Assembly (NCBI GenBank): GCA_009922685.1
Contig: RFVA01000017.1
Coordinates: 1 to 44,401 of the forward strand
Direction of reading: 5' to 3'
DNA length: 44,401 nucleotides
DNA from: Gammaproteobacteria bacterium
GTDB lineage: Bacteria > Pseudomonadota > Gammaproteobacteria > Methylococcales > Methylococcaceae
Part shown: positions 1 to 8,632 of the stretch, piece after piece
Layout of the letters: each line of letters opens with the position of its first letter
Position numbering within the stretch: the first letter of the stretch is position 1
Program-made: the position numbers and the translations under genes
Notes under the pieces: generated by a model
Seen by the model: the letters and a program-made list of their open reading frames with translations, nothing else
What the model was told of the DNA's origin: nothing
The model's database searches: none

Positions 1-641
1 GCGACATCACCAATGATGTTCATGACCTTGGCCTCATTGGCCCTTGGGCGTCGCTTATCGATAATGGCGAGGTCAGCTTCATCAAGCCGCTTAGCCAAGG
101 CTCTGGCGCGCACCACTCCGCCGACATCAGGGGAGACCACAATCAGGTCCTGATACTGCTGCCGCCAGACATCCCCCAACAAGATCGGCGAGGCATATAC
201 GTTATCCACCGGCACATCAAAGAAACCCTGAATTTGGTCCGCATGGAGGTCCACCGTCAAAACGCGATCCGCCCCAGCAGCACAAATCATCTTTGCAACC
301 AGCTTCGCGGCGATCGGAACGCGCGCCGAGCGGATCCGCCGATCTTGCCTTGAATACCCGTAATAGGGGATAACGGCGGTCACCAAGGCGGCGGATGAAC
401 GCCTAAAGGCGTCAATCATCACCAGCAACTCCATCAGGTTTTCATTGACCGGCGAGCAGGTCGGCTGCACGATGAACACATCGCGTCCACGGACATTCTC
501 CTCAATCTCATAAGAGATTTCGGCATCGGAGAACCGGCCGAGCGTGGCGTGCCCGAGGCGCATATTTAAGGCCCGAACAATCCCCTTGGCCAACGGCACA
601 TTCGCGTTTCCCGAAAACACCATGAACGTGGCGTCGGTCAT
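1..641 (-). CDS. prs: Ribose-phosphate pyrophosphokinase (PRPP synthetase), C-terminus cut by window edge
   Basis: Makes PRPP from ribose 5-phosphate and ATP for nucleotide, His, Trp and NAD synthesis in the cytoplasm. The frame opens with ATG at 641 and runs off the left edge after 213 codons (the family is about 315 aa), so the last third is missing. Visible landmarks: the N-terminus [14 protein letters not shown], the Y-S-R-Q-D-R loop near residues 96-101, the Mg-binding [11 protein letters not shown] segment at 131-141, and [11 protein letters not shown] at 170-180. A Shine-Dalgarno GGAG lies about 8 nt upstream. It follows tRNA-Gln and ispE on the same strand, the usual gammaproteobacterial order. 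The assignment is secure. Confidence 0.97.
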   Translation of the reverse strand, partial: MTDATFMVFSGNANVPLAKGIVRALNMRLGHATLGRFSDAEISYEIEENVRGRDVFIVQPTCSPVNENLMELLVMIDAFRRSSAALVTAVIPYYGYSRQDRRIRSARVPIAAKLVAKMICAAGADRVLTVDLHADQIQGFFDVPVDNVYASPILLGDVWRQQYQDLIVVSPDVGGVVRARALAKRLDEADLAIIDKRRPRANEAKVMNIIGDV

Positions 642-676
642 TGATTCAGCTCCAAAGGGCTTCCACTGAAAGAATA

Positions 677-751
677 TGGCTGGGGCGCCAGGATTCGAAC
701 CTGGGCATGCCGGGATCAAAACCCGGTGCCTTACCGCTTGGCTACGCCCCA
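677..751 (-). tRNA. tRNA-Gln (anticodon TTG)
   Basis: Read on the minus strand, the 7-bp acceptor stem TGGGGCG/CGCCCCA closes a full cloverleaf. The anticodon stem CCGGG/CCCGG carries the loop TTTTGAT, giving anticodon TTG (reads CAA). The T-arm has GGTTCGAATCC. The discriminator G and an encoded CCA are at 677-680. It sits between ispE and prs, a position where tRNA-Gln is common in proteobacteria, and is probably co-transcribed with them. Confidence 0.97.
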
Positions 752-776
752 ATAAAGAAACTTTTTCTCGTTTTTT

Positions 777-1640
777 CTACGTCAGATACGCTAAAAGAGG
801 GGAGCGGTTCAGCCCTCGAACGACCAACGTGCGCCAATCCGCATCAATCCGCTGAGCCGCCTTAAGGGCTTCGCTCTCCGAATCAAAGGCGGCAAAAACG
901 CAGGCCCCGGTTCCCGTCAGACGGGCCTCGCCGACCCTCGAAAGGGCCGCAAGCGCTGCCGTCACCTCAGGATAAGCCATCGCCACGACCGGCAGACAAT
1001 GGTTATCCCTTTGACCCTCAAAAAAGTCGCGTATTGTGATGGGCGGGTTATTTCTTGTCAAATCAGGGTCATTAAATATCCGCCCGGTCGCAACATGACA
1101 AGGGGGGACAATCACCACGTACCAGGCTTCGTCCAATTCAAGCGGGGTCAGATGCTCGCCCACCCCCTCTGCCCAGGCCGCGACCCCCTCAATGAAGACC
1201 GGCACGTCGGCACCCAAAGCCAACCCTAAGGTCTTGAGATCCGGCACGGAGACGCCCGCACCCCAGAGATGATTCAGCGCGAGCAGCGTGGTCGCCGCAT
1301 CAGAGCTGCCTCCACCAAGACCGCCACCCATCGGCAAGTTTTTTTCAATGCGAATGGTCACGCCTGCCTGAATACCAGCATACGCCCTGAGGCACTTCGC
1401 CGCACGAATCGTCAGATCCGTCTCCTCAGGCACCCCCGGTAACGGCGCTTCTAAACGCACCTCACCATCCTCCCGCGGGGTAAACGTCAGCCAATCACAA
1501 CAATCGATGAACTGAAACACCGTCTGCAGGAGATGATACCCATCCTCACGACGACCCACGATACGTAACATCAAATTTAATTTTGCCGGCGCGGGGAAAC
1601 GCCGAGACTCCTTCCATAACGAGGGCATTCCTGTGATCAC
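777..1640 (-). CDS. ispE: 4-diphosphocytidyl-2-C-methyl-D-erythritol kinase
   Basis: ATP-dependent kinase of the MEP isoprenoid pathway that phosphorylates the 2-hydroxyl of CDP-ME. It is a GHMP kinase of 287 aa, normal for the family. Seen: the substrate-binding start PAPAKLNLMLRI with Lys20, the glycine-rich ATP loop PMGGGLGGGSSDAA at about 103-116, the catalytic-Asp region LGADVPVF near 142-149, and the C-terminal motif LTGTGACVFA. The ATG at 1640 overlaps the lolB stop in an ATGA, indicating translational coupling. An internal ATG four codons on (1628) is an alternative start. It lies in the TPR-lolB-ispE-tRNA-prs unit. Confidence 0.96.
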   Translation of the reverse strand: MITGMPSLWKESRRFPAPAKLNLMLRIVGRREDGYHLLQTVFQFIDCCDWLTFTPREDGEVRLEAPLPGVPEETDLTIRAAKCLRAYAGIQAGVTIRIEKNLPMGGGLGGGSSDAATTLLALNHLWGAGVSVPDLKTLGLALGADVPVFIEGVAAWAEGVGEHLTPLELDEAWYVVIVPPCHVATGRIFNDPDLTRNNPPITIRDFFEGQRDNHCLPVVAMAYPEVTAALAALSRVGEARLTGTGACVFAAFDSESEALKAAQRIDADWRTLVVRGLNRSPLLAYLT

Positions 1641-2212
1641 TCCCTAATGACCCATTGATCGGTCACGATCTTGAGTTTGACGCCGGCACCCTGGGCCACC
1701 AATTTTTGCGGCAACAGCCAACCATCGACCTGACTCGTGTTTTGAACCTGTATTTGCCAGCCGGACTGCTCGAAAGCCGAATCCTCATCCGACTCATGGG
1801 CCGCCCCCGGGCGACTACTCAGCGCGGGGTTAGGACGCCCCAGCACCCAGTAGCGAAGGCTTGTTAAGGGCACCACAAAGCCAAGCTTTTCCCGAAGCAT
1901 TGCATCGGGATCCTTGGACAGCGCGGTAACCCCGCCACCCTCATTCACATAAATGAGGTCCTTTTGGAGAACAATCGAAACCAGCCCCTGACTCCAAGGC
2001 CCCGACAGCCTCAAACGGTCTTGTTGCGGCTCGTGCTCCCAAAATAAATTAGCCTGCCAGGCTTTTTCGCCCGACTGAACCGCGATACGACCATCCATCG
2101 ACCAGCGCGTTAAGAACTCCGGTGAGTCGGGGACATCCAATATTGGCGCCACCGTCTGAACGGTCGAACAGGCACTCAGAAGGCTAACGAGGATCAGGAT
2201 CCAAGCCTTCAA
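1637..2212 (-). CDS. lolB: Outer-membrane lipoprotein receptor LolB
   Basis: Receives lipoproteins from periplasmic LolA and inserts them in the outer membrane. It is 191 aa, close to family size. The signal peptide MKAWILILVSLLSACS has a clear lipobox (LSAC), so Cys15 should be lipidated. Downstream is the LolB pattern with a tryptophan-rich start (FLTRWSMDGRIAVQ, AWQANLFWEH) and LSGPWSQGLVSIVLQ. Position directly before ispE and divergent from hemA is the classic gammaproteobacterial arrangement. Both ends overlap neighbours by 4 nt (ATGA), so it is coupled to the TPR gene before it and to ispE after it. Confidence 0.93.
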   Translation of the reverse strand: MKAWILILVSLLSACSTVQTVAPILDVPDSPEFLTRWSMDGRIAVQSGEKAWQANLFWEHEPQQDRLRLSGPWSQGLVSIVLQKDLIYVNEGGGVTALSKDPDAMLREKLGFVVPLTSLRYWVLGRPNPALSSRPGAAHESDEDSAFEQSGWQIQVQNTSQVDGWLLPQKLVAQGAGVKLKIVTDQWVIRE

Positions 2213-3942
2213 TGGGACCCCCCCTTGAAGGCCGCGGGATAGGCCTCCCTCACCCGCTTCATGTCATCCTGATCCGGATTCTTTTTCCACCCCTCGGCCC
2301 AGACCCGCTGACCTTCAGAACGCAACCCCACCACCCACAACACTTCGCCCAGATGCGCGGCAATTTCAGGGTCAGGGTAGAGTTTGTAGGCTTTTCGAAG
2401 ATAAACGAGAGCCTCTTTGGGCTGGCTCTTCTTAAACAAAAGCCAACCAAGGCTATCGAGGATGGCGGGATCATCGCGCCGCTTTTCAAGCGCCCGACGA
2501 ATCAAATTTTCGGCCTCCTCTAACCGCTCGGGGCGATGCTCTACGAGGGAAAAGCCGAGCGCATTCAACGCAGCCGCATCATCCGGATTTTTATCCAGCA
2601 CGACACGAAGATCGGCCTCCATCACGTCAAAATGACCCAGCTGATCGGCTAAAAGTGCTCTTGAATAGAGCAAATCGGTCTGTTGCGGGGCCTCTTTGAG
2701 GGCTTCGGACAAAAGATCATAGGCCGATGCCGTATCCTTGCCTTTGACCAACAACTCGGCCTCCACAATGTAGAGCTTGATCTTTTCATCGGGGTAGTCA
2801 CGCCGCGCCGAGGCAAGACGGGCCCTGGCCTCTGCAAGGCGGCCAAGGCTCATCAGCGAGGAGGCCGCATTAAAGCGCGCATCAAATTCCAGCCCGCCCC
2901 CTGAATGAACCCGGTCAAAATGCTTCAGGGCCGGCTCGGCATGACCCAGGCGCGCCTCCATCAATCCCAGAGAAAATTCCGCCTGCGGCTGCCAGCGGGG
3001 GTCTTTGAGCAACCACTCAAACTCCTTTTTGGCGCGATCATTCGAACCGAGCTCTAACCAGACCGATGCGAGCGCAAATCGGGCATCAGAGAGATCAGCA
3101 TCGCGCTCAAGAACCTTTGAAAGAGCCCGTTCTGCGCCCTTCAAATCGCCACTTTTAGCCAGAAACTGGCCATAGAGCAGTCCTGCACGCGTATTGGATG
3201 GGTCACTCTTAATCGCCTTCTCAAGGTTGATGCGGGCACCACGCGCATCGCCCGCCTGCAATTGGAGCTGAGCCTTCAACATCAGCGCGCGGCTCCAGGT
3301 TGGACGCATCGCCAAGGCCTTGGCCAGTTCACTCTCAGCCACCATCAGCGCCCCCTTGTCACTGGCAAGCAGGGCAGAGGCAAAATGGAGCTCGGCAACC
3401 TGTGGGTGCCTCGCCGTCAACTCCTCCATGACCTTAAGGCCGTCATCCCGAGGCAGTTCCGCATCGATCCACTTCACCATCTCAATCAGTGTGTTCTCGA
3501 GGTCGGGATCCTTGAGCTCAAACAGCTTTTGAAGCTCCTGAGAAGCCCCATCAAGGTTCCCCGCCTTGATCTCCAAAATAGCGGTGATCCGGTGCGCCGG
3601 GAGACTTTTATGATCAAGTTCTGACCAGACCTCTGCAGACTTGAGGGCCTTATCGGCATCTTTCACGTAGAGCGCGATCTGCGTCGAGCGCTCAGCAACT
3701 CGAACGTCTCTGACCATCTCTGAGAGGCGGGCATAGTGATCCAGTGCCACATCAAATTGGCCACGCTGCCCGGCAATCTCTCCAACCAACATCAGATAGA
3801 CTGGCGCAGCCGTCGCATCGAGATCTTCAGCGGCGGTTGTCGTCACCGTGGATTGAGCGGATGCTCCTTGAGAACCAACACCGGCGCAGCCGGTGGCCCA
3901 CAAACCCCCTAGCACCATCAAAAACAACAGACGTTTCAGCAC
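2209..3942 (-). CDS. TPR-repeat lipoprotein of unknown exact role
   Basis: A 577-aa protein with an N-terminal export signal (MLKRLLFLMVLGGLWATGCAG). The Cys sits in a lipobox-like context, ATGC, slightly off consensus. The remainder is helical tetratricopeptide repeats with recognisable units such as AALNALGFSLVEHRPERLEEA, AILDSLGWLLFKKSQPKEA and ALMLKAQLQLQAGDARGA. Such proteins commonly precede lolB in gammaproteobacteria and are thought to act in the cell envelope as scaffolds, but no precise function is recognised. It is the first gene of the leftward unit and is divergent from hemA across about 200 bp. It overlaps lolB by 4 nt. Confidence 0.88.
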   Translation of the reverse strand: MLKRLLFLMVLGGLWATGCAGVGSQGASAQSTVTTTAAEDLDATAAPVYLMLVGEIAGQRGQFDVALDHYARLSEMVRDVRVAERSTQIALYVKDADKALKSAEVWSELDHKSLPAHRITAILEIKAGNLDGASQELQKLFELKDPDLENTLIEMVKWIDAELPRDDGLKVMEELTARHPQVAELHFASALLASDKGALMVAESELAKALAMRPTWSRALMLKAQLQLQAGDARGARINLEKAIKSDPSNTRAGLLYGQFLAKSGDLKGAERALSKVLERDADLSDARFALASVWLELGSNDRAKKEFEWLLKDPRWQPQAEFSLGLMEARLGHAEPALKHFDRVHSGGGLEFDARFNAASSLMSLGRLAEARARLASARRDYPDEKIKLYIVEAELLVKGKDTASAYDLLSEALKEAPQQTDLLYSRALLADQLGHFDVMEADLRVVLDKNPDDAAALNALGFSLVEHRPERLEEAENLIRRALEKRRDDPAILDSLGWLLFKKSQPKEALVYLRKAYKLYPDPEIAAHLGEVLWVVGLRSEGQRVWAEGWKKNPDQDDMKRVREAYPAAFKGGSH

Positions 3943-4143
3943 GTGAGATTAGCCTCGGTAGTTCGAACAAAAGGGGCAACAGGAACCCCAAAAACATCCT
4001 GACAAGAGCACCGAAAAACCACTCGGCGGGATCAGGCCAGTCCATTCGGTGACTAAAACCTCATGGAGCGGCGTGGGGCAATTACCCCGAGCAGGCGTTT
4101 ATCCTCTAAAATTATATTCTGAAAGTATCACCCCGCGAGCCGA

Positions 4144-5403
4144 ATGGCCATCATAACCCTCGGATTAAACCATCAAACAGCCCCCATCTCGGTCCGGGAA
4201 CGGCTAGCTGTTCCTCAAGACTTTGTGGTGAATACCCTCAGAAGGCTGAGGGACCTCCAAGGCGTCGAGGAAGCAGCCATCCTATCCACCTGCAACCGGA
4301 CCGAGTTTTATTGTGGCGTCAGCGACCGCTCACCGGAATCTCTGGTCGATTGGATCGCGCGTGAACAGCGGGTCAATCGCGAGGATTTTCAGCACTACCT
4401 CTACACCCACACCGATTCGTCCACGATACGCCACATGTTTCGCGTCGCTTCCGGACTGGATTCGATGGTTCTCGGCGAACCACAGATTCTTGGGCAAATG
4501 AAATCGGCCTACCAAATCGCGACCGAAGCCGGCACCATCGGGAAGACTCTCGGCAAACTCTTTCAGCATACCTTTGCCGCCGCGAAGAAAGTTAGGACCG
4601 ACACCGCCATCGGCAACAGCCCCGTCTCCGTGGCATTTGCAGCCATCCGCCTGGCCCAGCGGATTTTTGAGGATCTCAGCCAACAAACCGCGATCCTGAT
4701 CGGCGCCGGTGAGACCATCGAACTGACCGCCCGACACCTCACCGAAAGCAGGATCGGTGAACTGATCATCGCTAACCGCACCTACGACCGCGCCCATCTT
4801 TTAGCCCAACAGTTCAATGGCTTTGCCATCTCACTTTCAGAGCTTCCCCAACATCTGTCGCGGGCCGATATCGTGGTCTCCTCGACAGGAAGCCCACTGC
4901 CGCTCCTTGGCAAAGGCAGTGTCGAGAGCGCGATTAAAGCGCGCAAGCACAAACCGATGTTTATGGTTGATCTAGCCGTTCCCCGCGACATCGAACCTGA
5001 AGTGGCGCAGTTAAGGGATGTCTATCTCTACACGGTGGATGATCTTCGGAACACCATCCAAGAAAACATGCGTTCACGGCAAGAGGCCGCCAAGCAAGCA
5101 GAAGAAATCATCGACGTCGAGGTCTCGCACTTCCTCAACTGGCTTCGCGCCCAAGGCGCCACGAGCACTATCAGGGACCTTAGAACACAGGCTGAGCAGC
5201 TAAGGGACGAAGTGCTTTTCAAAGCGCTTCAGGATCTTAAGCGAGGACAAGATCCTCAGCAAATCCTTGAAGTATTGGCCGCCCAGCTCACCAACAAACT
5301 GACCCACCTCCCCAGCACCCAATTAAAACACGCCGGCACCCATGAGCGTCATGACCTGATTGCTGCCGCCCGAGAACTTTTCCAACTCAAGGACCCGAAC
5401 TGA
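4144..5403 (+). CDS. hemA: Glutamyl-tRNA reductase
   Basis: First committed enzyme of the C5 pathway to 5-aminolevulinate for heme. It reduces Glu-tRNA(Glu) to glutamate-1-semialdehyde with NADPH. The 419-aa length is normal. Seen: the N-terminus MAIITLGLNHQTAPISVRER, the catalytic Cys50 in STCNRTE, the conserved GLDSMVLGEPQILGQMKSAY segment, the nucleotide-binding LIGAGETIE near 190, MVDLAVPRDIEPEV, and a C-terminal helical dimerisation domain. It starts the hemA-prfA-prmC operon, and prfA begins 3 nt after its stop. The upstream 200 bp is AT-rich near 4105-4120 but shows no convincing -35/-10 pair. Confidence 0.97.
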   Translation: MAIITLGLNHQTAPISVRERLAVPQDFVVNTLRRLRDLQGVEEAAILSTCNRTEFYCGVSDRSPESLVDWIAREQRVNREDFQHYLYTHTDSSTIRHMFRVASGLDSMVLGEPQILGQMKSAYQIATEAGTIGKTLGKLFQHTFAAAKKVRTDTAIGNSPVSVAFAAIRLAQRIFEDLSQQTAILIGAGETIELTARHLTESRIGELIIANRTYDRAHLLAQQFNGFAISLSELPQHLSRADIVVSSTGSPLPLLGKGSVESAIKARKHKPMFMVDLAVPRDIEPEVAQLRDVYLYTVDDLRNTIQENMRSRQEAAKQAEEIIDVEVSHFLNWLRAQGATSTIRDLRTQAEQLRDEVLFKALQDLKRGQDPQQILEVLAAQLTNKLTHLPSTQLKHAGTHERHDLIAAARELFQLKDPN

Positions 5404-5406
5404 TTC

Positions 5407-6489
5407 GTGAAACCGTCCATCCGCCAAAAACTGGAACATCTCTCCCAGCGCTTTGAAGAAATCACCGCCCTGCTTGCAGAACCTGAAACCCAGAACGATC
5501 AGGATCGATTTCGGTCGCTGAGCCGGGAATATGCCCAACTGAACCCCTTGGTGACCACCTTTCTGGATTATCTGAGGACACTCGACACCATCGCCTTTGC
5601 CCAGACCTTGATGGAGGATGAGGATCGTGAAGTCCGCGCCATGGCCAAAGACGAGCTGGACGCGGCGAAGCTCGAAGAAACCGAGCTTGAGCAAGCACTC
5701 CAGGTGCTTCTTCTGCCCAAAGATCCCAACGATGAGCGGAATATCTTCCTTGAGGTTCGAGCCGGAACCGGGGGGGCCGAGGCCGCCCTCTTTGCCGGCG
5801 ACCTTTATCGCATGTATCTGCGCTATGCCGAACAGAAGGGATGGAAGGCCGAAGTCATGAGCGAAAGCGATGGCGAACAGGGCGGCTACAAGGAAATCAT
5901 CGTTCGCATCAGCGGTCAGGATGTCTACTCGCAACTGAAATTCGAAGCCGGTGCCCATCGGGTTCAACGCGTGCCTGAAACCGAAGCTCAGGGTCGAATC
6001 CATACCTCGGCTTGTACGGTGGCCGTTCTTCCAGAAGTCGAGGACGTCGAATTTGAAATCAATCCCGCCGATCTCAGAGTAGATACCTATCGTGCCTCTG
6101 GCGCAGGCGGGCAACATGTCAACAAAACCGAATCCGCTATCAGAATCACCCATATCCCGACCGGCGTCGTCGTTGAGTGTCAGGATGAGCGCTCGCAACA
6201 CAAGAACAGAGCGCGCGCCATGTCGCTGTTGCAGTCGCGTATTCTCTCCGCCGAACAGGACAAGCAGTCGGCGGAAATCGCCGCTTCACGCAAACTACAA
6301 GTCGGTAGCGGCGATCGCTCCGAACGAATCAGAACCTACAATTTCCCCCAAGGACGCCTCACCGATCATCGCATCAACCTAACGCTCTACAAACTTGAAG
6401 GGATTCTCGAAGGAGACCTTGATCCGATCATTGAACCCTTGATTAGCGAGCATCAGGCCGAACTACTGCAGCAACTTGCCGAGGACTAA
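5407..6489 (+). CDS. prfA: Peptide chain release factor 1
   Basis: Recognises UAA/UAG in the ribosomal A site and triggers hydrolysis of peptidyl-tRNA. It is 360 aa, as in E. coli. It starts at a GTG 3 nt after the hemA stop; the reading [19 protein letters not shown] matches the RF1 N-terminus. The codon-discriminating P-x-T tripeptide is PET at 190-192, and the catalytic GGQ is at 234-236 within [15 protein letters not shown]. The Gln is the expected methylation target of PrmC, encoded next. It overlaps prmC by 14 nt. Confidence 0.97.
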   Translation: MKPSIRQKLEHLSQRFEEITALLAEPETQNDQDRFRSLSREYAQLNPLVTTFLDYLRTLDTIAFAQTLMEDEDREVRAMAKDELDAAKLEETELEQALQVLLLPKDPNDERNIFLEVRAGTGGAEAALFAGDLYRMYLRYAEQKGWKAEVMSESDGEQGGYKEIIVRISGQDVYSQLKFEAGAHRVQRVPETEAQGRIHTSACTVAVLPEVEDVEFEINPADLRVDTYRASGAGGQHVNKTESAIRITHIPTGVVVECQDERSQHKNRARAMSLLQSRILSAEQDKQSAEIAASRKLQVGSGDRSERIRTYNFPQGRLTDHRINLTLYKLEGILEGDLDPIIEPLISEHQAELLQQLAED

Positions 6490-7360
6490 CCGCATCAGCC
6501 TAGAAACACGGGCCATTGGGGACCTCCTCAAGAGCGCCAAAAAGCAACTGGCTGAGGCTTCAGACTCCCCCAGCATGGATGCGGAGATTCTTCTCATGCA
6601 TGCGCTTGGGGTCAATCGCAGTTATTTGAGAGCCTGGCCTGAAAGAGCGATCACCGCGAACGCTTTGGCGCGTTTTGAAGGGGGGGTCGCGCAACGCCTG
6701 GAGGGTCACCCCATCGCCTACCTGATTGGCCAGCGCGAATTCTGGTCACGATCCTTTATCGTCACGCCCGGCGTCCTGATTCCCCGCCCCGCCAGCGAGT
6801 TGCTGGTTGAACAAGCTTTGCGCCTCCTCCCGGATCAACAACCCGCAGAACTCCTTGACCTTGGCACCGGCAGCGGCGCCCTCGGCATCACCCTCGCAGC
6901 GGAGCGCCCTAACATCAGCGTCACGGCCATCGACCACAGCGCCGAGGCGCTCGAGGTCGCGCGTCAAAATGCTGAGCGCATGGCGCCGAACAACATCCGC
7001 TTCATTCTCTCGAACTGGTTAGAAGACTGTGATCCCACAAACCCCTTCGACCTAATCGTCTCTAATCCACCTTACATCAGCGATCAAGACCCTCATCTCA
7101 CTCAAGGTGACCTTCGATTCGAACCGAGGAGTGCACTCGCCTCCGGGGAAGATGGTCTTGATGCCCTTCGAATTATCATCAGAGAAGCCAAGGACTATCT
7201 AAAACCCGAGGGCAGCCTGCTCCTCGAACATGGCTATCGACAGGCTTCCACTGTGGCCACCCTCCTTCAGCAGTTCGGATACCGAGACATCACCCATGCC
7301 AAAGACCTCGAGGGACATTGGCGCTGCACCATGGCAAGATATGCGACCCCTCTCACCTGA
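6476..7360 (+). CDS. prmC: Peptide chain release factor N5-glutamine methyltransferase
   Basis: SAM-dependent enzyme that methylates the Gln of the GGQ loop in RF1/RF2. It is 294 aa. Seen: an N-terminal helical substrate domain, the SAM motif [16 protein letters not shown] at about 127-141, and the catalytic NPPY at 197-200 followed by IS. The usual IPRPETE segment reads IPRPASE here. No ATG is available near the expected N-terminus. The best start is the TTG at 6476, inside the prfA coding end, giving a 14-nt overlap; this is consistent with translational coupling to the gene of its substrate. Confidence 0.93.
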   Translation: MPRTNRISLETRAIGDLLKSAKKQLAEASDSPSMDAEILLMHALGVNRSYLRAWPERAITANALARFEGGVAQRLEGHPIAYLIGQREFWSRSFIVTPGVLIPRPASELLVEQALRLLPDQQPAELLDLGTGSGALGITLAAERPNISVTAIDHSAEALEVARQNAERMAPNNIRFILSNWLEDCDPTNPFDLIVSNPPYISDQDPHLTQGDLRFEPRSALASGEDGLDALRIIIREAKDYLKPEGSLLLEHGYRQASTVATLLQQFGYRDITHAKDLEGHWRCTMARYATPLT

Positions 7361-7369
7361 ATCCCCTTG

Positions 7370-7783
7370 ATGGCCATGGCCCACCAACGCATCACCCTCT
7401 CCCGCCAGCTGACGAACCAGCTCCTCGCCCTCGCGCAAGCCGCAGGGCCTGAAGGCCTGAGCGGGATCATTTCAGGGGATCAAGGCCAACTCCAGAGCTT
7501 TCATGCGGTCAATCCAGCCCTGGTGGCGGCAGAAAAGGCCCTTCAAGACAGACTCGCCCTATCGGGTGAAAAGATCACGGCGACCGTTCACAGCTATCAT
7601 GAAGGCCTCCCCACCCTCCAAAGGGACCTCCCACCCATGTCGCTGAAACCAGACCTCCCTCACCTCATTGTGACCACGAATATTAAGGGGGTCCTTGAAA
7701 TGAGGGCCTTTGAGCTCTTCAGCGATGATGCGCCTCGAGAGATCCCTCTTAGCCTTCGGGAGGAACGTGTAAAACCGTCTTAA
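7370..7783 (+). CDS. JAMM/M67 (Mov34-MPN)-like protein with a degenerate metal site
   Basis: A 137-aa protein beginning at ATG 7370 (a second ATG at 7376 and a TTG at 7367 are alternatives). The fold signature resembles small bacterial JAB proteins: RITLSRQLTNQLLALAQ, then EGLSGIISG in place of E-CGLLxG, a His-containing segment VHSYHEGLPTLQRDL, and the typical end LIVTTNIKGVLEMRAFELF. In active M67 enzymes the metal motif is H-x-H-x(7)-S-x2-D. Here the second His is Tyr and the Ser position is Gln, so zinc peptidase activity is doubtful. The family often removes C-terminal extensions of sulfur carriers. It follows prmC by 9 nt, so probably sits in the hemA operon. The family call is by pattern only. 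Confidence 0.66.
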   Translation: MAMAHQRITLSRQLTNQLLALAQAAGPEGLSGIISGDQGQLQSFHAVNPALVAAEKALQDRLALSGEKITATVHSYHEGLPTLQRDLPPMSLKPDLPHLIVTTNIKGVLEMRAFELFSDDAPREIPLSLREERVKPS

Positions 7784-7806
7784 CCTGCTGCTAAAAGGAT
7801 CTAGGT

Positions 7807-8397
7807 CTAACTAAAACGCTGGTGAAGCGGGCTCTGACGAGGGAAATGAGCCTTCAGAAATTCCATCTGGTCACTTAAAACTCGACGCCCCTGAAGATAA
7901 ACGTATTCGGCGTGGGTTGGGGTAAAGGGAATAGCCAGTAACTGCATCCCGGCCTGCTCCGGGGTCCGCCCTGCTTTGTGATTGTTGCATCGCTTGCAGG
8001 CGGAAACCACATTTGACCAAAGATCCCTGCCGCCCTGACTTAAGGGCTTAACATGATCCCTTGAAAGATCAGAGTGACGGAACTGAAAGCCGCAATAAAG
8101 ACAAAGATGATCATCCCGCCGGAACAAGGCGGGATTATTGAGAGGCGGTGTGTAATTTTGGGTAAAGCCCAGAGAGCGCTTGTGCTGATGGTTCGTTGCG
8201 ATGATCGAATGGACCACGATGAGGCTTTGCCGGCCACTTTTGGCATTGACTCCACCCCTGAGGGTATAGAGTGGGCTGCCGCAACTGTAGGCCACCATAT
8301 CAAGATGATAGAGCTTGGCGGCATCCTGGTAACCGAGCCACTCCAGCGGCATCCCGGACGCATCTGTTCGCAACACCTGTAGCTGACAAATCTGCAT
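7807..8397 (-). CDS. HNH endonuclease domain protein
   Basis: A 196-aa protein with a clear HNH nuclease core in its middle: the zinc knuckle CLYCG near residue 99, the DHVKPLSQGGRDLWSNVV segment that supplies the catalytic His, and a second Cys pair CKRCNNHKAGRTP. The N-terminal half holds a domain with LEWLGYQDAAKLYHLDMVAY. Proteins of this layout are stand-alone chromosomal genes in many proteobacteria; their target and role are unknown. There is no restriction methylase or mobile element nearby. It is convergent with the JAMM-like gene (23 nt between) and divergent from priA. Confidence 0.85.
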   Translation of the reverse strand: MQICQLQVLRTDASGMPLEWLGYQDAAKLYHLDMVAYSCGSPLYTLRGGVNAKSGRQSLIVVHSIIATNHQHKRSLGFTQNYTPPLNNPALFRRDDHLCLYCGFQFRHSDLSRDHVKPLSQGGRDLWSNVVSACKRCNNHKAGRTPEQAGMQLLAIPFTPTHAEYVYLQGRRVLSDQMEFLKAHFPRQSPLHQRFS

Positions 8398-8632
8398 GGG
8401 CCCTCCTCCCGTTAGAATTTTAGTTCGTTATCATTCGAGTGAATAAGCAATTGATTTCAATCTGTCTTCTGCTGCACAGTGTATGCAATTTCAGGCGCGA
8501 GAAGAAACCCTTGAGATCTTCATCACTGCGTCGACCTCAAGCGGGTAAAGAGGGCCCAGCGACCATGACCCCTCTCTCACCATGCCTCGACCCTTGAGAC
8601 AGCGCTTTCTGCCATCGGTTGCAATAAACGAC

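Noticed and set aside
5323-6201. A 292-codon minus-strand frame opposite hemA-prfA.
   Set aside because: It is the antisense shadow of prfA, whose motifs are complete, and shows no recognisable family.
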